This document shows positions 9,239-19,441 of a DNA stretch of 64,000 bases, piece after piece. The position numbers and the translations under genes are program-made. Origin of the DNA: Acidimicrobiales bacterium (GTDB taxonomy: Bacteria; Actinomycetota; Acidimicrobiia; Acidimicrobiales; Aldehydirespiratoraceae); assembly GCA_029247365.1 (NCBI GenBank), contig JAQWLJ010000047.1, forward strand, positions 35,211-99,210. Reading direction: 5' to 3'. The notes beneath the pieces are model-generated. The model did no database searches. It saw only the letters and a program-made list of their open reading frames with translations, and had not been told where the DNA came from. Each line of letters starts with the position of its first letter. Within the stretch, counting starts at the first letter, position 1.

Positions 9239-10801
9239 TCAGATCATCACCTCTATGAGGCTGGGTCCTGGTGTGGCGACGCTCTTGGCGAGGGTGGCGT
9301 TGAACTCCTCGGCTGTGGTCGCCTGTTGGGCCGGTACGCCCATACCGGTAGCCAGCGACACCCAGTCGAGGGCGGGGTTCGTGAGGTCGAGCATGCTCAT
9401 CGCCTTCGGCCCAGGCGAGTGGGCGCCGACCCGATCGAACTCATGCTGCAGGATTGCGTACTTGCCGTTGTTGAAGATCACGTTGGTGACGTCAAGGCCT
9501 TCTCGGGCCTGCGTCCAGAGTGCCTGCAGGGTGTACATGCCGCCGCCGTCAGCCTGCATCGCGAACACGCGCTGGTCGGGGCAGGCGATCGCAGCCCCGG
9601 TCGCGGCCGGCAGCCCGTAGCCGATCGAGCCTCCGGTGAGCGCAAGGAGCGAGAACGCCGGCGTCCCGCGAAGGGCGCCCTGGTAGCCGCCACCGGCAGT
9701 GCCAGCCTCGTTGACCACCACGGCGTTGTCGGGCATGAGGTGGGCGATCGCCCGCCCGACCGCGGCCGAGTCAAGCTCGCCTTCGGGGAGCGATGGCCGG
9801 TCGAGCTCGAGAAGCTTCGGGGCTGCGTTCGTTGCCCCCGCTCGGTCGACCAGCGCAGCGAGTGCTCCATCGATGTCGCCGGTGATCTCGCAGATCTGGT
9901 GCACGGTGGCACCTTCGGGAGTCAGCTCGTTGGGCTTGTCGGGGTATGCGAAGAACGTGATGGGTGGATGACCCCCAATGATGATCAGGTGTTCGGTGCC
10001 CTCGAGTTGCTGGGCCGCCATCTCACCGAAGTATTGGAGTCGGGCCACCGGTGAACGGCCGGCACCGGTCTCTTGGCGGGGCGCCCATGTCGAACAGAAC
10101 ACACGGGTGCCGGTTCCGGCTGTGAGCTGGCTCGTGAGACGGGCTCGAGATTCGGTGACATTGCCGCCAAGCATGAGCGTGCATCGCGCGCCTGAGGCGA
10201 TTGCTACGGCAGCCGAATCGATTGCGGCTTCGTCTGGTGCGTCGGGCATCGGCACGTTGGACATGTCCGCAACGGCGGTTGCCGAGGTTGGGTTCCACGC
10301 GGTGTCGGCCGGGAGGATCACGCTGGCAACTTGGCCGGGCGCGACCATCGACGCCTCGATCGCAGCTGCACCGATGGCCGCGACCTCATCGGCGGTGTTG
10401 GCGTTGCCGACCCAATGCGACATCGGGGCGGCGATGCCTTCGACGTCGGCAGAGAGCGGGGCGTCGAACCGGCGGTGATAGGTCGCGTGGTCGCCGATGA
10501 TGTTCACCATCGGGGTTCGAGCCTTCTTGGCGTTGTGAATATTGGCTAGGCCGTTGGCCAGGCCGGGCCCGGTGTGAAGCAGGGTTGCAGCGGGCTTGCC
10601 GGCCATACGGGCGTACCCGTCGGCTGCGCCCGTGACCACACCCTCGAACAGGCCAAGCACACATCGCATCTGTGGGTTCGTGTCGAGCGCGGCGACAAAG
10701 TGCATCTCGGACGTGCCCGGGTTCGCGAAGCACACATCGACGTCGGAGTCGGTGAGGGCCTTGACGAGGGCTTGGGCGCCGTTCATCTGCTGGTCGGTCA
10801 T
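9239..10801 (-). CDS. TPP-dependent acetolactate synthase-like enzyme
   Basis: Thiamine-diphosphate enzyme of 520 residues in the acetolactate synthase large subunit/benzoylformate decarboxylase family. The N-terminal pyrimidine-binding domain has the activating Glu in FEGVVTGAADGYARMAG; the C-terminal pyrophosphate domain has ADGGGM...FNNGKYAIL (the GDG...NN motif as ADG). Start ATG at 10801 (MTDQQMNGAQALV) was chosen over an upstream in-frame Met that adds 29 unrelated residues. No small regulatory subunit gene is adjacent, so classical IlvB function is doubtful; a decarboxylase or carboligase of unknown substrate is more likely. Confidence 0.9.
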   Translation of the reverse strand: MTDQQMNGAQALVKALTDSDVDVCFANPGTSEMHFVAALDTNPQMRCVLGLFEGVVTGAADGYARMAGKPAATLLHTGPGLANGLANIHNAKKARTPMVNIIGDHATYHRRFDAPLSADVEGIAAPMSHWVGNANTADEVAAIGAAAIEASMVAPGQVASVILPADTAWNPTSATAVADMSNVPMPDAPDEAAIDSAAVAIASGARCTLMLGGNVTESRARLTSQLTAGTGTRVFCSTWAPRQETGAGRSPVARLQYFGEMAAQQLEGTEHLIIIGGHPPITFFAYPDKPNELTPEGATVHQICEITGDIDGALAALVDRAGATNAAPKLLELDRPSLPEGELDSAAVGRAIAHLMPDNAVVVNEAGTAGGGYQGALRGTPAFSLLALTGGSIGYGLPAATGAAIACPDQRVFAMQADGGGMYTLQALWTQAREGLDVTNVIFNNGKYAILQHEFDRVGAHSPGPKAMSMLDLTNPALDWVSLATGMGVPAQQATTAEEFNATLAKSVATPGPSLIEVMI

Positions 10802-10921
10802 GATGCACTGGCTATCACGAGCCTCGGTTCCGCTGCATGTTGCCGGCATCGGAACTGATGAACGCGAACTCCGATCAACGCCAACCAACGACGGGGCGGC
10901 GTTTGATGGCCGCCTACATCG

Positions 10922-11692
10922 CTATTGGCTGGCCAGCGAGCGGTTCTTGATCTTTGCCTTGACGTAATCGCGGTTCATGAACGCGATGAAGTCGAGTGAG
11001 ATCTCCTTGGGGCACGCCTCGTGGCATTCGCCGTGGTTGGTGCAGGAGCCGAAGAAGCCCTCCATGGTCTCGACCATGGCCTCGGTGCGCTTCCAGCGTT
11101 CGGGCTGACCCTGCGGCATCACGTTGAGGTGGTGCAGCTTGGCAGAAGTGAACAGCTGGGCGGCCGAGTTTGGGCATGCCGCGACGCACGCACCACATCC
11201 GATGCAGGCGGCAGCATCCATCGATGAGTCGGCTACTTCCTTCGGAATGGGAATCTCGTTGGCGTCAGGTGCGGTGCCGGTGGGGGCCGAGATGTAGCCG
11301 CCCGCCTCGACGATGCGATCGAACGCACGACGGTCGACCATCAGGTCCTTGAGGACCGGGAAGGACGTGGCCTGCCATGGTTCGATGACGATCTCATCAC
11401 CATTGTTGAACTTTCGCATGTGGAGCTGACATGTCGCGGTGGCCTTCTCGGGGCCATGGGCTTGCCCATTGATCATCACACCGCACGTGCCGCAAATACC
11501 TTCTCGACAGTCATGACCGAACGTGACCGGTTCGATGTCGTCGGCGATCAGGCGCTCGTTGACAACATCGAGCATCTCGAGAAACGAGGCGTCTTCGGGA
11601 ATGTCATTGGCGTCGACCTCGAGGAACGCACCTTGGGCATGCGGGCCATTCTGGCGCCAGATCTTCAGCTTGAGGTTCAGCATTTTGCTCAC
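10922..11692 (-). CDS. sdhB: succinate dehydrogenase iron-sulfur subunit
   Basis: Electron-transfer subunit of succinate:quinone oxidoreductase, 256 residues. The [2Fe-2S] ligands are Cys62, Cys67, Cys70 and Cys88 (CREGICGTC...C). The [4Fe-4S] and [3Fe-4S] ligands lie in CIGCGACVAACP (163-173) and CTNHGECHEACP (217-227). It is the last gene of the sdhC-sdhA-sdhB operon, 16 bases after sdhA. The sequence resembles actinobacterial/Bacteroidetes type-B complexes. The downstream TPP enzyme gene begins about 120 bases later on the same strand. Confidence 0.97.
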   Translation of the reverse strand: MSKMLNLKLKIWRQNGPHAQGAFLEVDANDIPEDASFLEMLDVVNERLIADDIEPVTFGHDCREGICGTCGVMINGQAHGPEKATATCQLHMRKFNNGDEIVIEPWQATSFPVLKDLMVDRRAFDRIVEAGGYISAPTGTAPDANEIPIPKEVADSSMDAAACIGCGACVAACPNSAAQLFTSAKLHHLNVMPQGQPERWKRTEAMVETMEGFFGSCTNHGECHEACPKEISLDFIAFMNRDYVKAKIKNRSLASQ

Positions 11693-11708
11693 GTGTTGCT
11701 ACTCCCGA

Positions 11709-13628
11709 TCACTTGTACGAGCGCTGCGTGAGCGCCACGTTCTCGAAGGTGAGGTCTTCTTTGTGGAGCGTCTGCTCTTGGCCGGGACCGTTCCACTCCC
11801 ATGCACCGACGTAGGCGAAGTTCTCGTCATCGCGCAGTGCCTCGCCGTCCTCGGTCTGGGACTCCTCACGGAAGTGGCCCCCGCAACTCTCCCTGCGGTG
11901 AAGCGCGTCTCGCGCCTTGAGCTCGGCGAACTCCATGAAGTCGTCGACTCGGTTGACCTTCTCGAGCATCGTGTTGATGCCGTCGGGGCTGCCGAGCACC
12001 TTGACGTTCTTTCGGAACTCTTCACGCAGGGCGGGGATCTCCGAGAGTGCCTTCTCGAGGCCGGTCTCGTTGCGGGCCATACCGCAGTATTCCCAAACGA
12101 TCTTGCCGAGCTCACGGTGGTAGTACTCGACGCCGTGGGTACCGGTGTTGGAGGTCCACTGCCGGTTCTTGTCATCGATGGTCTGGATCGCCTCGGTGAA
12201 GACCGAGTCGTCGGTCGGCAGCACCGACTCACCGAGCTTCGGGGCGAGGTAGTCGCCGATCGTGTACGGCAACACGAAGTAGCCGTCAGCGAGGCCCTGC
12301 ATGAGTGCCGACGCGCCGAGTCGGTTCGCGCCGTGGTCGGAGAAGTTCGATTCGCCCAAGGCGTACAAACCGGGGATGGTGGTCATCAGGTTGTAGTCGA
12401 CCCACAGGCCGCCCATCGTGTAGTGGATGGCGGGGTAGATACGCATCGGCACGGAATACGGATCCTCACCGGTGATCCGCTCGTACATGTCGAAGAGGTT
12501 GCCGTAGCGCTCCTTGACCGCTTCGACGCCGTCACGCCCGATGGCCGCGGCGAAGTCGAGGTACACACCGTTCTTGAGCGGTCCGACACCACGACCTTGA
12601 TCGACGACCGTCTTCGCGTTCCGGCTGGCGACATCGCGCGGGACAAGGTTACCGAAGCTCGGGTACTTCTCCTCGAGGTAGTAGTAGCGGTCCTCTTCGG
12701 GGATGTTCGCCACGGCACGCTTCTCGTCGATGTCGCGCGGGACCCAGATCCGGCCGTCGTTGCGCAACGACTCAGACATGAGGGTGAGCTTCGACTGGAA
12801 CTCGTCGGAGGCGGGGATGCAGGTTGGGTGGATCTGCGAGTAGCTGGGGTTGGCGAACAACGCGCCCTTGCGGTGGGCCCGCCACGCTGCAGTGACGTTC
12901 GAGGCCATCGCGTTCGTCGACAGGTAGTAGACGTTGCCGTAGCCGCCGGTGGCGAGCACGACCGCATGGGCCGAGTGAGCGTGCACCTGGCCGGTGAGCA
13001 TGTCGCGCACGACAATGCCCTTCGCCTCGCCATCCTTGGTAACTATGTCGAGCACGTCGGAGCGGTTGTAGAGCGTGACCTTGCCGGCAGCGATCTGGCC
13101 AGCGAGAGCCTGGTAGGCACCGAGCAGCAGCTGCTGGCCGGTCTGGCCCCGGGCGTAGAAGGTGCGGCTCACCTGGGCGCCGCCGAACGAGCGGTTGGCG
13201 AGCAGACCGCCATACTCGCGAGCGAACGGAACACCCTGAGCAGCGCACTGATCAATGATGTCGATCGACACCTGGGCCAGGCGGTGGACGTTGGCTTCTC
13301 GGGACCGGTAATCGCCACCCTTGACCGTGTCGTAGAAGAGGCGATGCACCGAGTCGCCGTCGTTGCGGTAGTTCTTCGCTGCGTTGATGCCGCCCTGCGC
13401 AGCGATCGAGTGGGCACGACGGGGCGAGTCGTGGAAGGTGAAGACCTTTACGTTGTACCCGAGCTCGGCGAGCGAGGCCGCGGCCGACGCACCGGCCAGG
13501 CCGGTGCCGACAACGATTACGTCGAACTTGCGCTTGTTGGCCGGGTTGACGAGCTTGACTGAGAACTTGTGGTTGTCCCACTTCTCAGCGATTGGCCCTT
13601 CTGGAATCTTGGCGTCGAGCGTGACCAT
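11709..13628 (-). CDS. sdhA: succinate dehydrogenase flavoprotein subunit
   Basis: Catalytic subunit, 639 residues, oxidising succinate to fumarate with covalently bound FAD. The dinucleotide motif [12 protein letters not shown] is at about 39-50 and the FAD-attaching His is in [10 protein letters not shown] (His73). The C-terminal substrate domain contains [19 protein letters not shown]. Its ATG overlaps the sdhC stop by one base (TGATG), showing translational coupling. Length and motifs match the type-B enzyme (about 640 residues). Confidence 0.97.
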   Translation of the reverse strand: MVTLDAKIPEGPIAEKWDNHKFSVKLVNPANKRKFDVIVVGTGLAGASAAASLAELGYNVKVFTFHDSPRRAHSIAAQGGINAAKNYRNDGDSVHRLFYDTVKGGDYRSREANVHRLAQVSIDIIDQCAAQGVPFAREYGGLLANRSFGGAQVSRTFYARGQTGQQLLLGAYQALAGQIAAGKVTLYNRSDVLDIVTKDGEAKGIVVRDMLTGQVHAHSAHAVVLATGGYGNVYYLSTNAMASNVTAAWRAHRKGALFANPSYSQIHPTCIPASDEFQSKLTLMSESLRNDGRIWVPRDIDEKRAVANIPEEDRYYYLEEKYPSFGNLVPRDVASRNAKTVVDQGRGVGPLKNGVYLDFAAAIGRDGVEAVKERYGNLFDMYERITGEDPYSVPMRIYPAIHYTMGGLWVDYNLMTTIPGLYALGESNFSDHGANRLGASALMQGLADGYFVLPYTIGDYLAPKLGESVLPTDDSVFTEAIQTIDDKNRQWTSNTGTHGVEYYHRELGKIVWEYCGMARNETGLEKALSEIPALREEFRKNVKVLGSPDGINTMLEKVNRVDDFMEFAELKARDALHRRESCGGHFREESQTEDGEALRDDENFAYVGAWEWNGPGQEQTLHKEDLTFENVALTQRSYK

Positions 13629-14413
13629 CAGCCTTGCTCCTCATCGTCGAATGCGTACGAACCGGGTGTGTGATTGTCGATGTCGATCAGACCGCCCTGC
13701 ACTGCCAGCGGGAAGCTCAGGTTGCCGATCAGGATCAGGCCAGCGATGCCTCGGGCGAAGCTCCGTCGCAGGCCGTTGTACCTCGGATTGTTGATGCCGA
13801 GCGTCTGGAACATCGACCAAGCACCATGGAAGATGTGCACCGCAAGCACCACGTTGGCGATGACGTAGATAATCGCAATCGGCAACGCGTCCAACGAGAC
13901 ATACACGTTGTTGTAGGGGTCGCCGGCGTACCAGTCGTCGTTCAGCCAGCCCCACGTGAGGTCGGCGAGGTGGAAGAGCACATAGAGCAGGATGATTGGC
14001 CCGGTCCAGCGCATCGTGCGGCTTGCGAAGCTGGCGGCGACGTAGTCGCGCTTACCGACGTAGGACTTGTCGGCCTTGTGGTTCATCCGGCTCAGCGAGT
14101 ACGCAGCGTGGATGTGGACGGCAAACATGGCGATGAGGCTGAGCCGCAACGCCCACAGCACGCCAGTTCGGGGGACGAGGTGGCCGCCGAGATCACGGAG
14201 CGCTTCGGCGTACTCGTGCACCTCGGTTGGGCCTTCGTAGAGGTGGAGATTGCCGATCATGTGCACCACGACGAAGCCCAGGAGGCCTATGCCGGTGAGC
14301 GCCATGGCGTACTTCTTGCCGATGGCCGTCTGGTACAGATTGAGCGGCCAGGGGAGTTGCGGGGCCCGTGTCGTAACGGGCGAGACCGAATGGTCAGCGA
14401 TGGTCTGCGCCAT
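13628..14413 (-). CDS. sdhC: succinate dehydrogenase cytochrome b subunit (type B, single anchor)
   Basis: Membrane anchor of 261 residues with about five helices. Candidate haem ligands are the helix-embedded histidines in [31 protein letters not shown] and [10 protein letters not shown], fitting a di-haem cytochrome b558 anchor without a separate SdhD. Start ATG at 14413 (MAQTIADHS) has AAGGA about 10 bases upstream; an earlier in-frame Met adds 29 residues without support. First gene of the sdhCAB operon; its promoter should lie in the 111 bases up to 14525. Confidence 0.95.
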   Translation of the reverse strand: MAQTIADHSVSPVTTRAPQLPWPLNLYQTAIGKKYAMALTGIGLLGFVVVHMIGNLHLYEGPTEVHEYAEALRDLGGHLVPRTGVLWALRLSLIAMFAVHIHAAYSLSRMNHKADKSYVGKRDYVAASFASRTMRWTGPIILLYVLFHLADLTWGWLNDDWYAGDPYNNVYVSLDALPIAIIYVIANVVLAVHIFHGAWSMFQTLGINNPRYNGLRRSFARGIAGLILIGNLSFPLAVQGGLIDIDNHTPGSYAFDDEEQG

Positions 14414-14524
14414 TGATTGTCGTTCCTTGGTGATGCTCACGCCCTCGTGGACGGGCGACGTCGGCCGCAACGGTAGTTGCCTTTGACTTGTACGGCCCAC
14501 TTCTGCGCACAGATGCGCGGGGTG

Positions 14525-16645
14525 TTAACCGACGGGGGAGCGATAACGGTTGTGGGCGGCCACCGGACCGTCGGGGCTGGTGGCCGCGAAATCCAGAGTG
14601 AGGGCGAGTTCCCCCGTTCCCCGGATGACGATTGGCAGGGTCGCAATGAGCTCGACTGCGTCGGCCCCGATGGCGCCCGCGTACCGGCGCGTCTCCATCG
14701 AACCGTCCGGGTGCTGCACCGTGGCGATGACCTCGGCACCGGTCAACGGATCATGGAGGTCGGAGACGACGTGGATGGCCAGGTCGATGTGCGCGCCGTT
14801 GGCCAGCCCGGTCGGGAACGGGTCGGCGACCGCGATCACCGGAGCGCAGGCCGCCTCAACGGCGCGCCACGCCGGTTTTGCTCGACGGTTGTGGTCGAGG
14901 ATCCCGAACCCGCCCGCTGGCGAGGGGTCGGCAAGGTAGAACGCGCAGAAACCGCCGGTCGGCCGGTACTTGAGACGTCGCAGCGTCTCGATCGCAGTGC
15001 GGAGTACCTCGGCTTGCGCGGCCTGGCCGAATCGGGCCCACGTCGCGCCGTCGGTGACGGGTGCGGGCGGCACAAGGTGGCGCAGCGAGCGGGCTGGTGC
15101 CCCAACCGCATCGCCGATCTCATCCCAGTCGAGTGTGGGCCAGCGGGACGAGTCGAGTCCGGGCAGGTCGGGGTCGACAGTTGCGGCGCCGAACGCGGTC
15201 ACGAAGCGGCCCATGCGAGGCACGCGGGCGATTGCTGCGCCGAGGTCGGCAGCGCGGACGTCGTGCCACCCGAACCACAGATGACTGGTCGTGCCGTCGA
15301 GTTGGGGCAGGTGGGGCGGCACCGCAGTGTGGATCACGATCGGTCGCGAGCCGTCGGTTCGCTGGAGGACCCGTCGAACCGATGTATCGAGTACGGCCCG
15401 GTTCCACGACGGCCGCTGCTGGCCGATGACCGGTGGCGTAACCGGCGCGATGATCGGCCGCCGGAACGGTTCGTCGTGCGCGCACCACACTGCGACCGAG
15501 GGGTGGTGGGAGAGGAGGTCGACCATCTCGCGCGCCTGACGTACCGCCTGACTGCGAACGCTCCGGGCCATGACGCCCCGCAACGGCATCTCCTGCCAGA
15601 TCAGCATGCCCAGTTCGTCAGCCGCCTCGTAGACCTCGGGGTGCGCAACATGGGCGACGAGCCGGATCAGGTCGAAGCCGAGCGCCTTGGCGGCTTCAAC
15701 GTCGGCCCGCACCTGTGGGGCCGGCGCGTTGCCCAGCTGGGGCATCGTCGGCAGCATCACGACACCCTTCGTGAAGATTGGCACGCTGTTGACCTCGAGG
15801 TGCCAGCTCTGCATTTTCACCGTGCGAAACGCGATGCGGCAGCTCCGTTGGTCCTGGATGGTGTCGTCGACGATCAGCTCACACGAGAGTGGATAGAGCG
15901 GCTGGTCGCCAAGGCCGTGGGGCCACCAGAGCTGGGGCTCGGGAACCTCGATCGTCCACTCGACGCGGTTCTCGCCGTGGGCTGCCGGGTGACGGAGTTC
16001 GTGATCGACGCCCGCGACCCGAGTGCGAAGCACGACGGGCCCTCCGCCCGGATGGTCAAACACGCAACGAAGGGTGAGGTGAGCACACGCTGCGTTGGCG
16101 TCGACACATGTTGCGCGGAAGTGCTGGATCGCGGCGGCGCCTGTGTCGTGGAGCGAAACTCCCTGCCAGATCCCGCCCGGGTTGTGACCCGCCACCCCTG
16201 AGAGTTCTGGGTCGAGGATGGCGCCCATCAGATTGGTGCGTTCGTCTGGATCGCCAAAGCGCGGGACGGTTACGTCCACGGCAAGCACGTGCTGGTCTGG
16301 CGATTCGCCGGTCGGTCGGTCGGGCCTCATCAGGTGCGTGACCTCAAACTGATGGGGAACGAAGTACCCGTCGGTATCGCCCACGTAGGCGCCGTTCAGC
16401 CAGACATCGCCTTGTTGGGCGATGCCGTCGAGCCGCAGCCAGCGCCGCCGGCCCTCCATGACCGGCTCCATCTCGAACCGACGGCGGTAGAGCACCGAGC
16501 GCTCGTCAGCGAGCCCTTCGTTGGTGGCCCAATGGCCGGGGACCACCACATCGGCCCAATTCCGGTCGTCGAGCGCGGGTTCGTGGAACGTCCTCCGCAG
16601 CTCCTCGCGTGCCGGCGCGGCGCGCCACGACCCCGACAGATCCAT
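14525..16645 (-). CDS. glycoside hydrolase family 2-like protein with altered active site
   Basis: A 706-residue protein with GH2 architecture: N-terminal jelly-roll sugar-binding domain (MDLSGSWRAAP, then LRLDGIAQQGDVWLNG), Ig-like domain, TIM barrel and C-terminal beta domain. The acid/base region is WCAHDEP (Asp-Glu where most members have Asn-Glu). The strand that normally ends in the nucleophile (FVSEFG) reads FVTAFGAATVDP, with Ala (GCG at 15194-15196) at the Glu position. It is therefore probably inactive as a retaining glycosidase, or has drifted to binding. No signal peptide. Start ATG 16645 follows TAGCGT by 7 bases. Confidence 0.85.
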   Translation of the reverse strand: MDLSGSWRAAPAREELRRTFHEPALDDRNWADVVVPGHWATNEGLADERSVLYRRRFEMEPVMEGRRRWLRLDGIAQQGDVWLNGAYVGDTDGYFVPHQFEVTHLMRPDRPTGESPDQHVLAVDVTVPRFGDPDERTNLMGAILDPELSGVAGHNPGGIWQGVSLHDTGAAAIQHFRATCVDANAACAHLTLRCVFDHPGGGPVVLRTRVAGVDHELRHPAAHGENRVEWTIEVPEPQLWWPHGLGDQPLYPLSCELIVDDTIQDQRSCRIAFRTVKMQSWHLEVNSVPIFTKGVVMLPTMPQLGNAPAPQVRADVEAAKALGFDLIRLVAHVAHPEVYEAADELGMLIWQEMPLRGVMARSVRSQAVRQAREMVDLLSHHPSVAVWCAHDEPFRRPIIAPVTPPVIGQQRPSWNRAVLDTSVRRVLQRTDGSRPIVIHTAVPPHLPQLDGTTSHLWFGWHDVRAADLGAAIARVPRMGRFVTAFGAATVDPDLPGLDSSRWPTLDWDEIGDAVGAPARSLRHLVPPAPVTDGATWARFGQAAQAEVLRTAIETLRRLKYRPTGGFCAFYLADPSPAGGFGILDHNRRAKPAWRAVEAACAPVIAVADPFPTGLANGAHIDLAIHVVSDLHDPLTGAEVIATVQHPDGSMETRRYAGAIGADAVELIATLPIVIRGTGELALTLDFAATSPDGPVAAHNRYRSPVG

Positions 16646-16652
16646 GAGGGGA

Positions 16653-16658
16653 ACGCTA
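16653..16658 (-). promoter_or_regulatory. -10 element of leaderless promoter for the GH2-like gene
   Basis: Minus-strand TAGCGT, 7 bases before ATG at 16645. It supports that start over an in-frame Met about 35 codons upstream. Confidence 0.5.
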
Positions 16659-16705
16659 CCGGCCTGACACGGTTGGGTCGTCTGGGACAAGGTTGAGGCC
16701 GCGTG

Positions 16706-16711
16706 TAGGGT
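16706..16711 (+). promoter_or_regulatory. -10 element of leaderless promoter for the AAA ATPase gene
   Basis: TAGGGT, exactly 7 bases before ATG at 16719; no SD visible. It is divergent from the GH2-like promoter within 74 bases. Confidence 0.5.
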
Positions 16712-16718
16712 CCGCGTC

Positions 16719-18146
16719 ATGTCGAGATCTGAGACCCCCTCCGCGAACACACTCGGTGCCTTGAAGGCGAGCGGCTGGGAGTCGACGCCGCTGCGTCAAG
16801 AGCTGCGGCGCAATGCCATCGAGCGGATCAAGAACGACCAGCCACTGTTCCCTGAGGTTCTTGGCTACGAGAACACCGTTACGCCGCAGCTCGAGAATGC
16901 CTTGCTTGCGGGCCACGACATCATCTTCCTGGGTGAGCGGGGGCAGGCGAAGACCCGGATGATTCGTGGTCTCACGGACCTGCTCGATGAGTGGATGCCG
17001 ATCATCGCCGGGTCAGAGATTCATGACGATCCGTATAACCCGATCTCGCGCCACGCCCGCGAAGCGACTGCGGAGCACGGTGACGACACACCGATCGCCT
17101 GGGTTCATCGCGACGATCGCTTTGGCGAGAAGCTCGCCACCCCTGACACGTCAATCGCCGACCTGATCGGGGAGGTCGACCCGATCAAGGTGGCCGAGGG
17201 CCGCTACCTCTCCGACGAACTCACGCTGCACTACGGCCTAGTCCCGCGCACCAACCGTGGCATCTTCGCGATGAACGAGCTGCCCGATCTGTCCGAGCGG
17301 ATCCAGGTCGGTCTCCTCAACGTGCTCGAGGAACGCGACGTCCAGATCCGGGGTCACAAGGTCCGGCTGCCGCTCGACGTGATCCTCGTCGCGTCGGCGA
17401 ATCCCGAGGACTACACCAACCGTGGCCGCCTGATCACCCCCCTGAAAGACCGCTTTGGTAGCCAGATCCGCACCCACTACCCGCTCGATGTCGACACGGA
17501 AGTTGCGATCATCGAGCAAGAAGCTGATGTGTCGGTGAGCGAGGGCTTCGATCTTGCGATCCCGTCGTTCATGACCGAGATCGTCGCCGAGGTCACCCAC
17601 GCTGCTCGCCGGAGCCAGAACGTCTCGCAGCGTTCGGGTGTGTCGGTGCGCCTGTCGATTTCGAACTTCGAGATCATGATTGCGAACTCGGTCCGTCGAG
17701 CGCTGCGTTCTGGTGCGGGTGTCGCAGTGCCCCGCGTTGTCGACCTCGAGGCGCTGCCCGCGTCGACGAGCGGCAAGGTCGAGATCGAGACGCTCGACGA
17801 GGGCCGCGATGCCGAGATCCTTGCGGGTCTCGTGAAGGCCGGCATCCTCGCCGTCTTCAAGGACCGGGTTCCGCCCGATATGCATCGCGCTGTCGTCGAC
17901 GCCTTCGACGAGGAGCTCGTCGTCGACACCGGCGAGGACGTCACCGACGAGGCCTATGTCGGGCTGGTCGACAAGATCGGGGCGCTCAAGGCACCGGTCA
18001 ACGCCCTGCTCGACGGTGAGCCCGACGCCGAGTCCTCGGCCATGATCGCCAGCGCCTGCGAGCTGGTACTCGAAGGTCTGCACTTGGCCAAACGCCTCAA
18101 TAAGGACGCCGTCGGCACCCGGGCACAGTTCCGCGCTCGCAACTGA
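16719..18146 (+). CDS. MoxR/Mg-chelatase-type AAA+ ATPase
   Basis: A 475-residue AAA+ ATPase of the MoxR/magnesium-chelatase I superfamily. The P-loop is GERGQAKTR (72-80), with Ala replacing the last Gly; Walker B is in GIFAMNELPDL, followed by LLNVLEERDVQIRG and the sensor-1 region VASANPEDYTNRG. Such ATPases act as chaperones that insert cofactors or remodel complexes together with a von Willebrand A protein. The likely partner is the VWA gene at 21035, usually adjacent but here 2.9 kb away across three opposing genes. Cytosolic, client unknown. Confidence 0.9.
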   Translation: MSRSETPSANTLGALKASGWESTPLRQELRRNAIERIKNDQPLFPEVLGYENTVTPQLENALLAGHDIIFLGERGQAKTRMIRGLTDLLDEWMPIIAGSEIHDDPYNPISRHAREATAEHGDDTPIAWVHRDDRFGEKLATPDTSIADLIGEVDPIKVAEGRYLSDELTLHYGLVPRTNRGIFAMNELPDLSERIQVGLLNVLEERDVQIRGHKVRLPLDVILVASANPEDYTNRGRLITPLKDRFGSQIRTHYPLDVDTEVAIIEQEADVSVSEGFDLAIPSFMTEIVAEVTHAARRSQNVSQRSGVSVRLSISNFEIMIANSVRRALRSGAGVAVPRVVDLEALPASTSGKVEIETLDEGRDAEILAGLVKAGILAVFKDRVPPDMHRAVVDAFDEELVVDTGEDVTDEAYVGLVDKIGALKAPVNALLDGEPDAESSAMIASACELVLEGLHLAKRLNKDAVGTRAQFRARN

Positions 18147-18229
18147 TTCCCGAACAACTCAAGCCGACCGACTGAGGTCTTGCGCCGCGAGAAGCTCAGC
18201 CGGGCGAGGGCCGGGTCAGGAGGGCCGGG

Positions 18230-19441
18230 TCAGATGGTGAAGGCTGCGAAGGTCTCGGCGGCTTGCTTGCGGGTGCGATCGCGGCTGAGGAGACCGCGGG
18301 GACGTTCGAAGCCGAGTTTCCAGTCGTAGCCATCGATTCCACTGTCGTGGAAGTAGCCGGCGAGGCCGATGTCATGGTGGGCATCGCGGATGTGCTCGAG
18401 CGATCGGGCGAGCAGATGGTCACGCCATGCCTCGTCGTCGGTGTTGACACCATGGCCAGCGACGACAAGGGAATGATCGGGGAGTGCCTCACGTGTGCGG
18501 TGGATGGCCTCGGCGAACTCGTCGGGCTCGGGCGCCAGACCCGACCCGCTCCGCCGAGCCGACTCCGGCCACGCGGCGAACCCGCCGTCAGGTCCGATCC
18601 CGACCGGATGGTCATGGACGAGGCCAACGTGGTCGACCGCGTTCACGAACAGGGGCACATCGACCGGCGGGCGACCCCCGAGCTCGAGCACGCCGTTGGC
18701 GTGGGCGCGCAGCCAGCACCAGAACAGATTGTCCCAGCCCCGCGCCGCCTGGGTTGCCTCAAGCGACACCCTGCCGTCGTCCTCCGCGAGGGCGTGGATC
18801 GGGTCGGCTCGCCACGCAGTCATGACCGGCTGGCGTCCCGATGAGAGCAGCCGCACCGCGTCGTGAGTCGCAAGCACGGCGCCCTCGACCGACTCGCGCA
18901 GCACGACCCGGTCGCGCCGTCCGGGAGGTCGGGAGCCGAGGCCGTAGCCGCGAACCGCCCAGCCGACCGGGTCGTCGATCGGGACGAAACCGTCAGCGAA
19001 CTCATCGAGTTCCTCGGCGACCCGGTCGACGTGTCGCTGCCAGAATCGTCCTCGAGCCAACTCGTCTCGGTGGCCGCCCTCGTCGTCGACGTACCAGCCT
19101 GGGAGCGTAGTTGACTGCAGGGTCAGCCAGTTCGCGAGACCCGCGTCGCGCGCCGCGCTGAGGATGTCGCGGTAAACGTCGAGCGCGTCGTTGTCGACTC
19201 GGCCCGGTTCGGGCTCGACGCGAGCCCACTCGATCGTGACTCGCCACGCGTTGCAGCCGAGGGCGGCAAACTGTTGGACGTCGTCTCGAAAGTCGGTTGC
19301 GAGCCCGGCGCCGTCGTTCGAGAGCGGCGCGAGGGAATCTCGTTCCCAGGTCGACCAATCGGCTGCGGGCGCGACCCCCTCAGCCGAGACCGCCGATGCG
19401 GTGACGCCGAGCAGGAATGGGTCAGCGGTTGGTGAAGACAC
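18230..19441 (-). CDS. glycoside hydrolase family 1-like protein lacking both catalytic glutamates
   Basis: A 403-residue TIM-barrel protein with GH1 landmarks: FLLGVTASA at the start, WRVTIEWARVEP, and the terminal GYFHDSGIDGYDWKLGFERPRGL. The acid/base motif TFNEP is replaced by PIDDP (18971-18976 encode Asp-Asp). The nucleophile motif ITENG is replaced by VAGHG (Gly codon at 18455-18457). Both catalytic Glu residues are therefore absent while the fold is preserved. GTG start overlaps the end of maoC by 20 bases, so it is probably cotranscribed with tetR and maoC. Confidence 0.82.
   Translation of the reverse strand: MSSPTADPFLLGVTASAVSAEGVAPAADWSTWERDSLAPLSNDGAGLATDFRDDVQQFAALGCNAWRVTIEWARVEPEPGRVDNDALDVYRDILSAARDAGLANWLTLQSTTLPGWYVDDEGGHRDELARGRFWQRHVDRVAEELDEFADGFVPIDDPVGWAVRGYGLGSRPPGRRDRVVLRESVEGAVLATHDAVRLLSSGRQPVMTAWRADPIHALAEDDGRVSLEATQAARGWDNLFWCWLRAHANGVLELGGRPPVDVPLFVNAVDHVGLVHDHPVGIGPDGGFAAWPESARRSGSGLAPEPDEFAEAIHRTREALPDHSLVVAGHGVNTDDEAWRDHLLARSLEHIRDAHHDIGLAGYFHDSGIDGYDWKLGFERPRGLLSRDRTRKQAAETFAAFTI

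Noticed and set aside
11523..13562. 679-codon open frame on the plus strand
   Set aside because: Antisense to sdhA; high-GC third positions keep the opposite frame open. The sdhA product is complete and canonical.
14477..16201. 574-codon plus-strand frame
   Set aside because: Antisense to the GH2-like gene; no recognisable domain.
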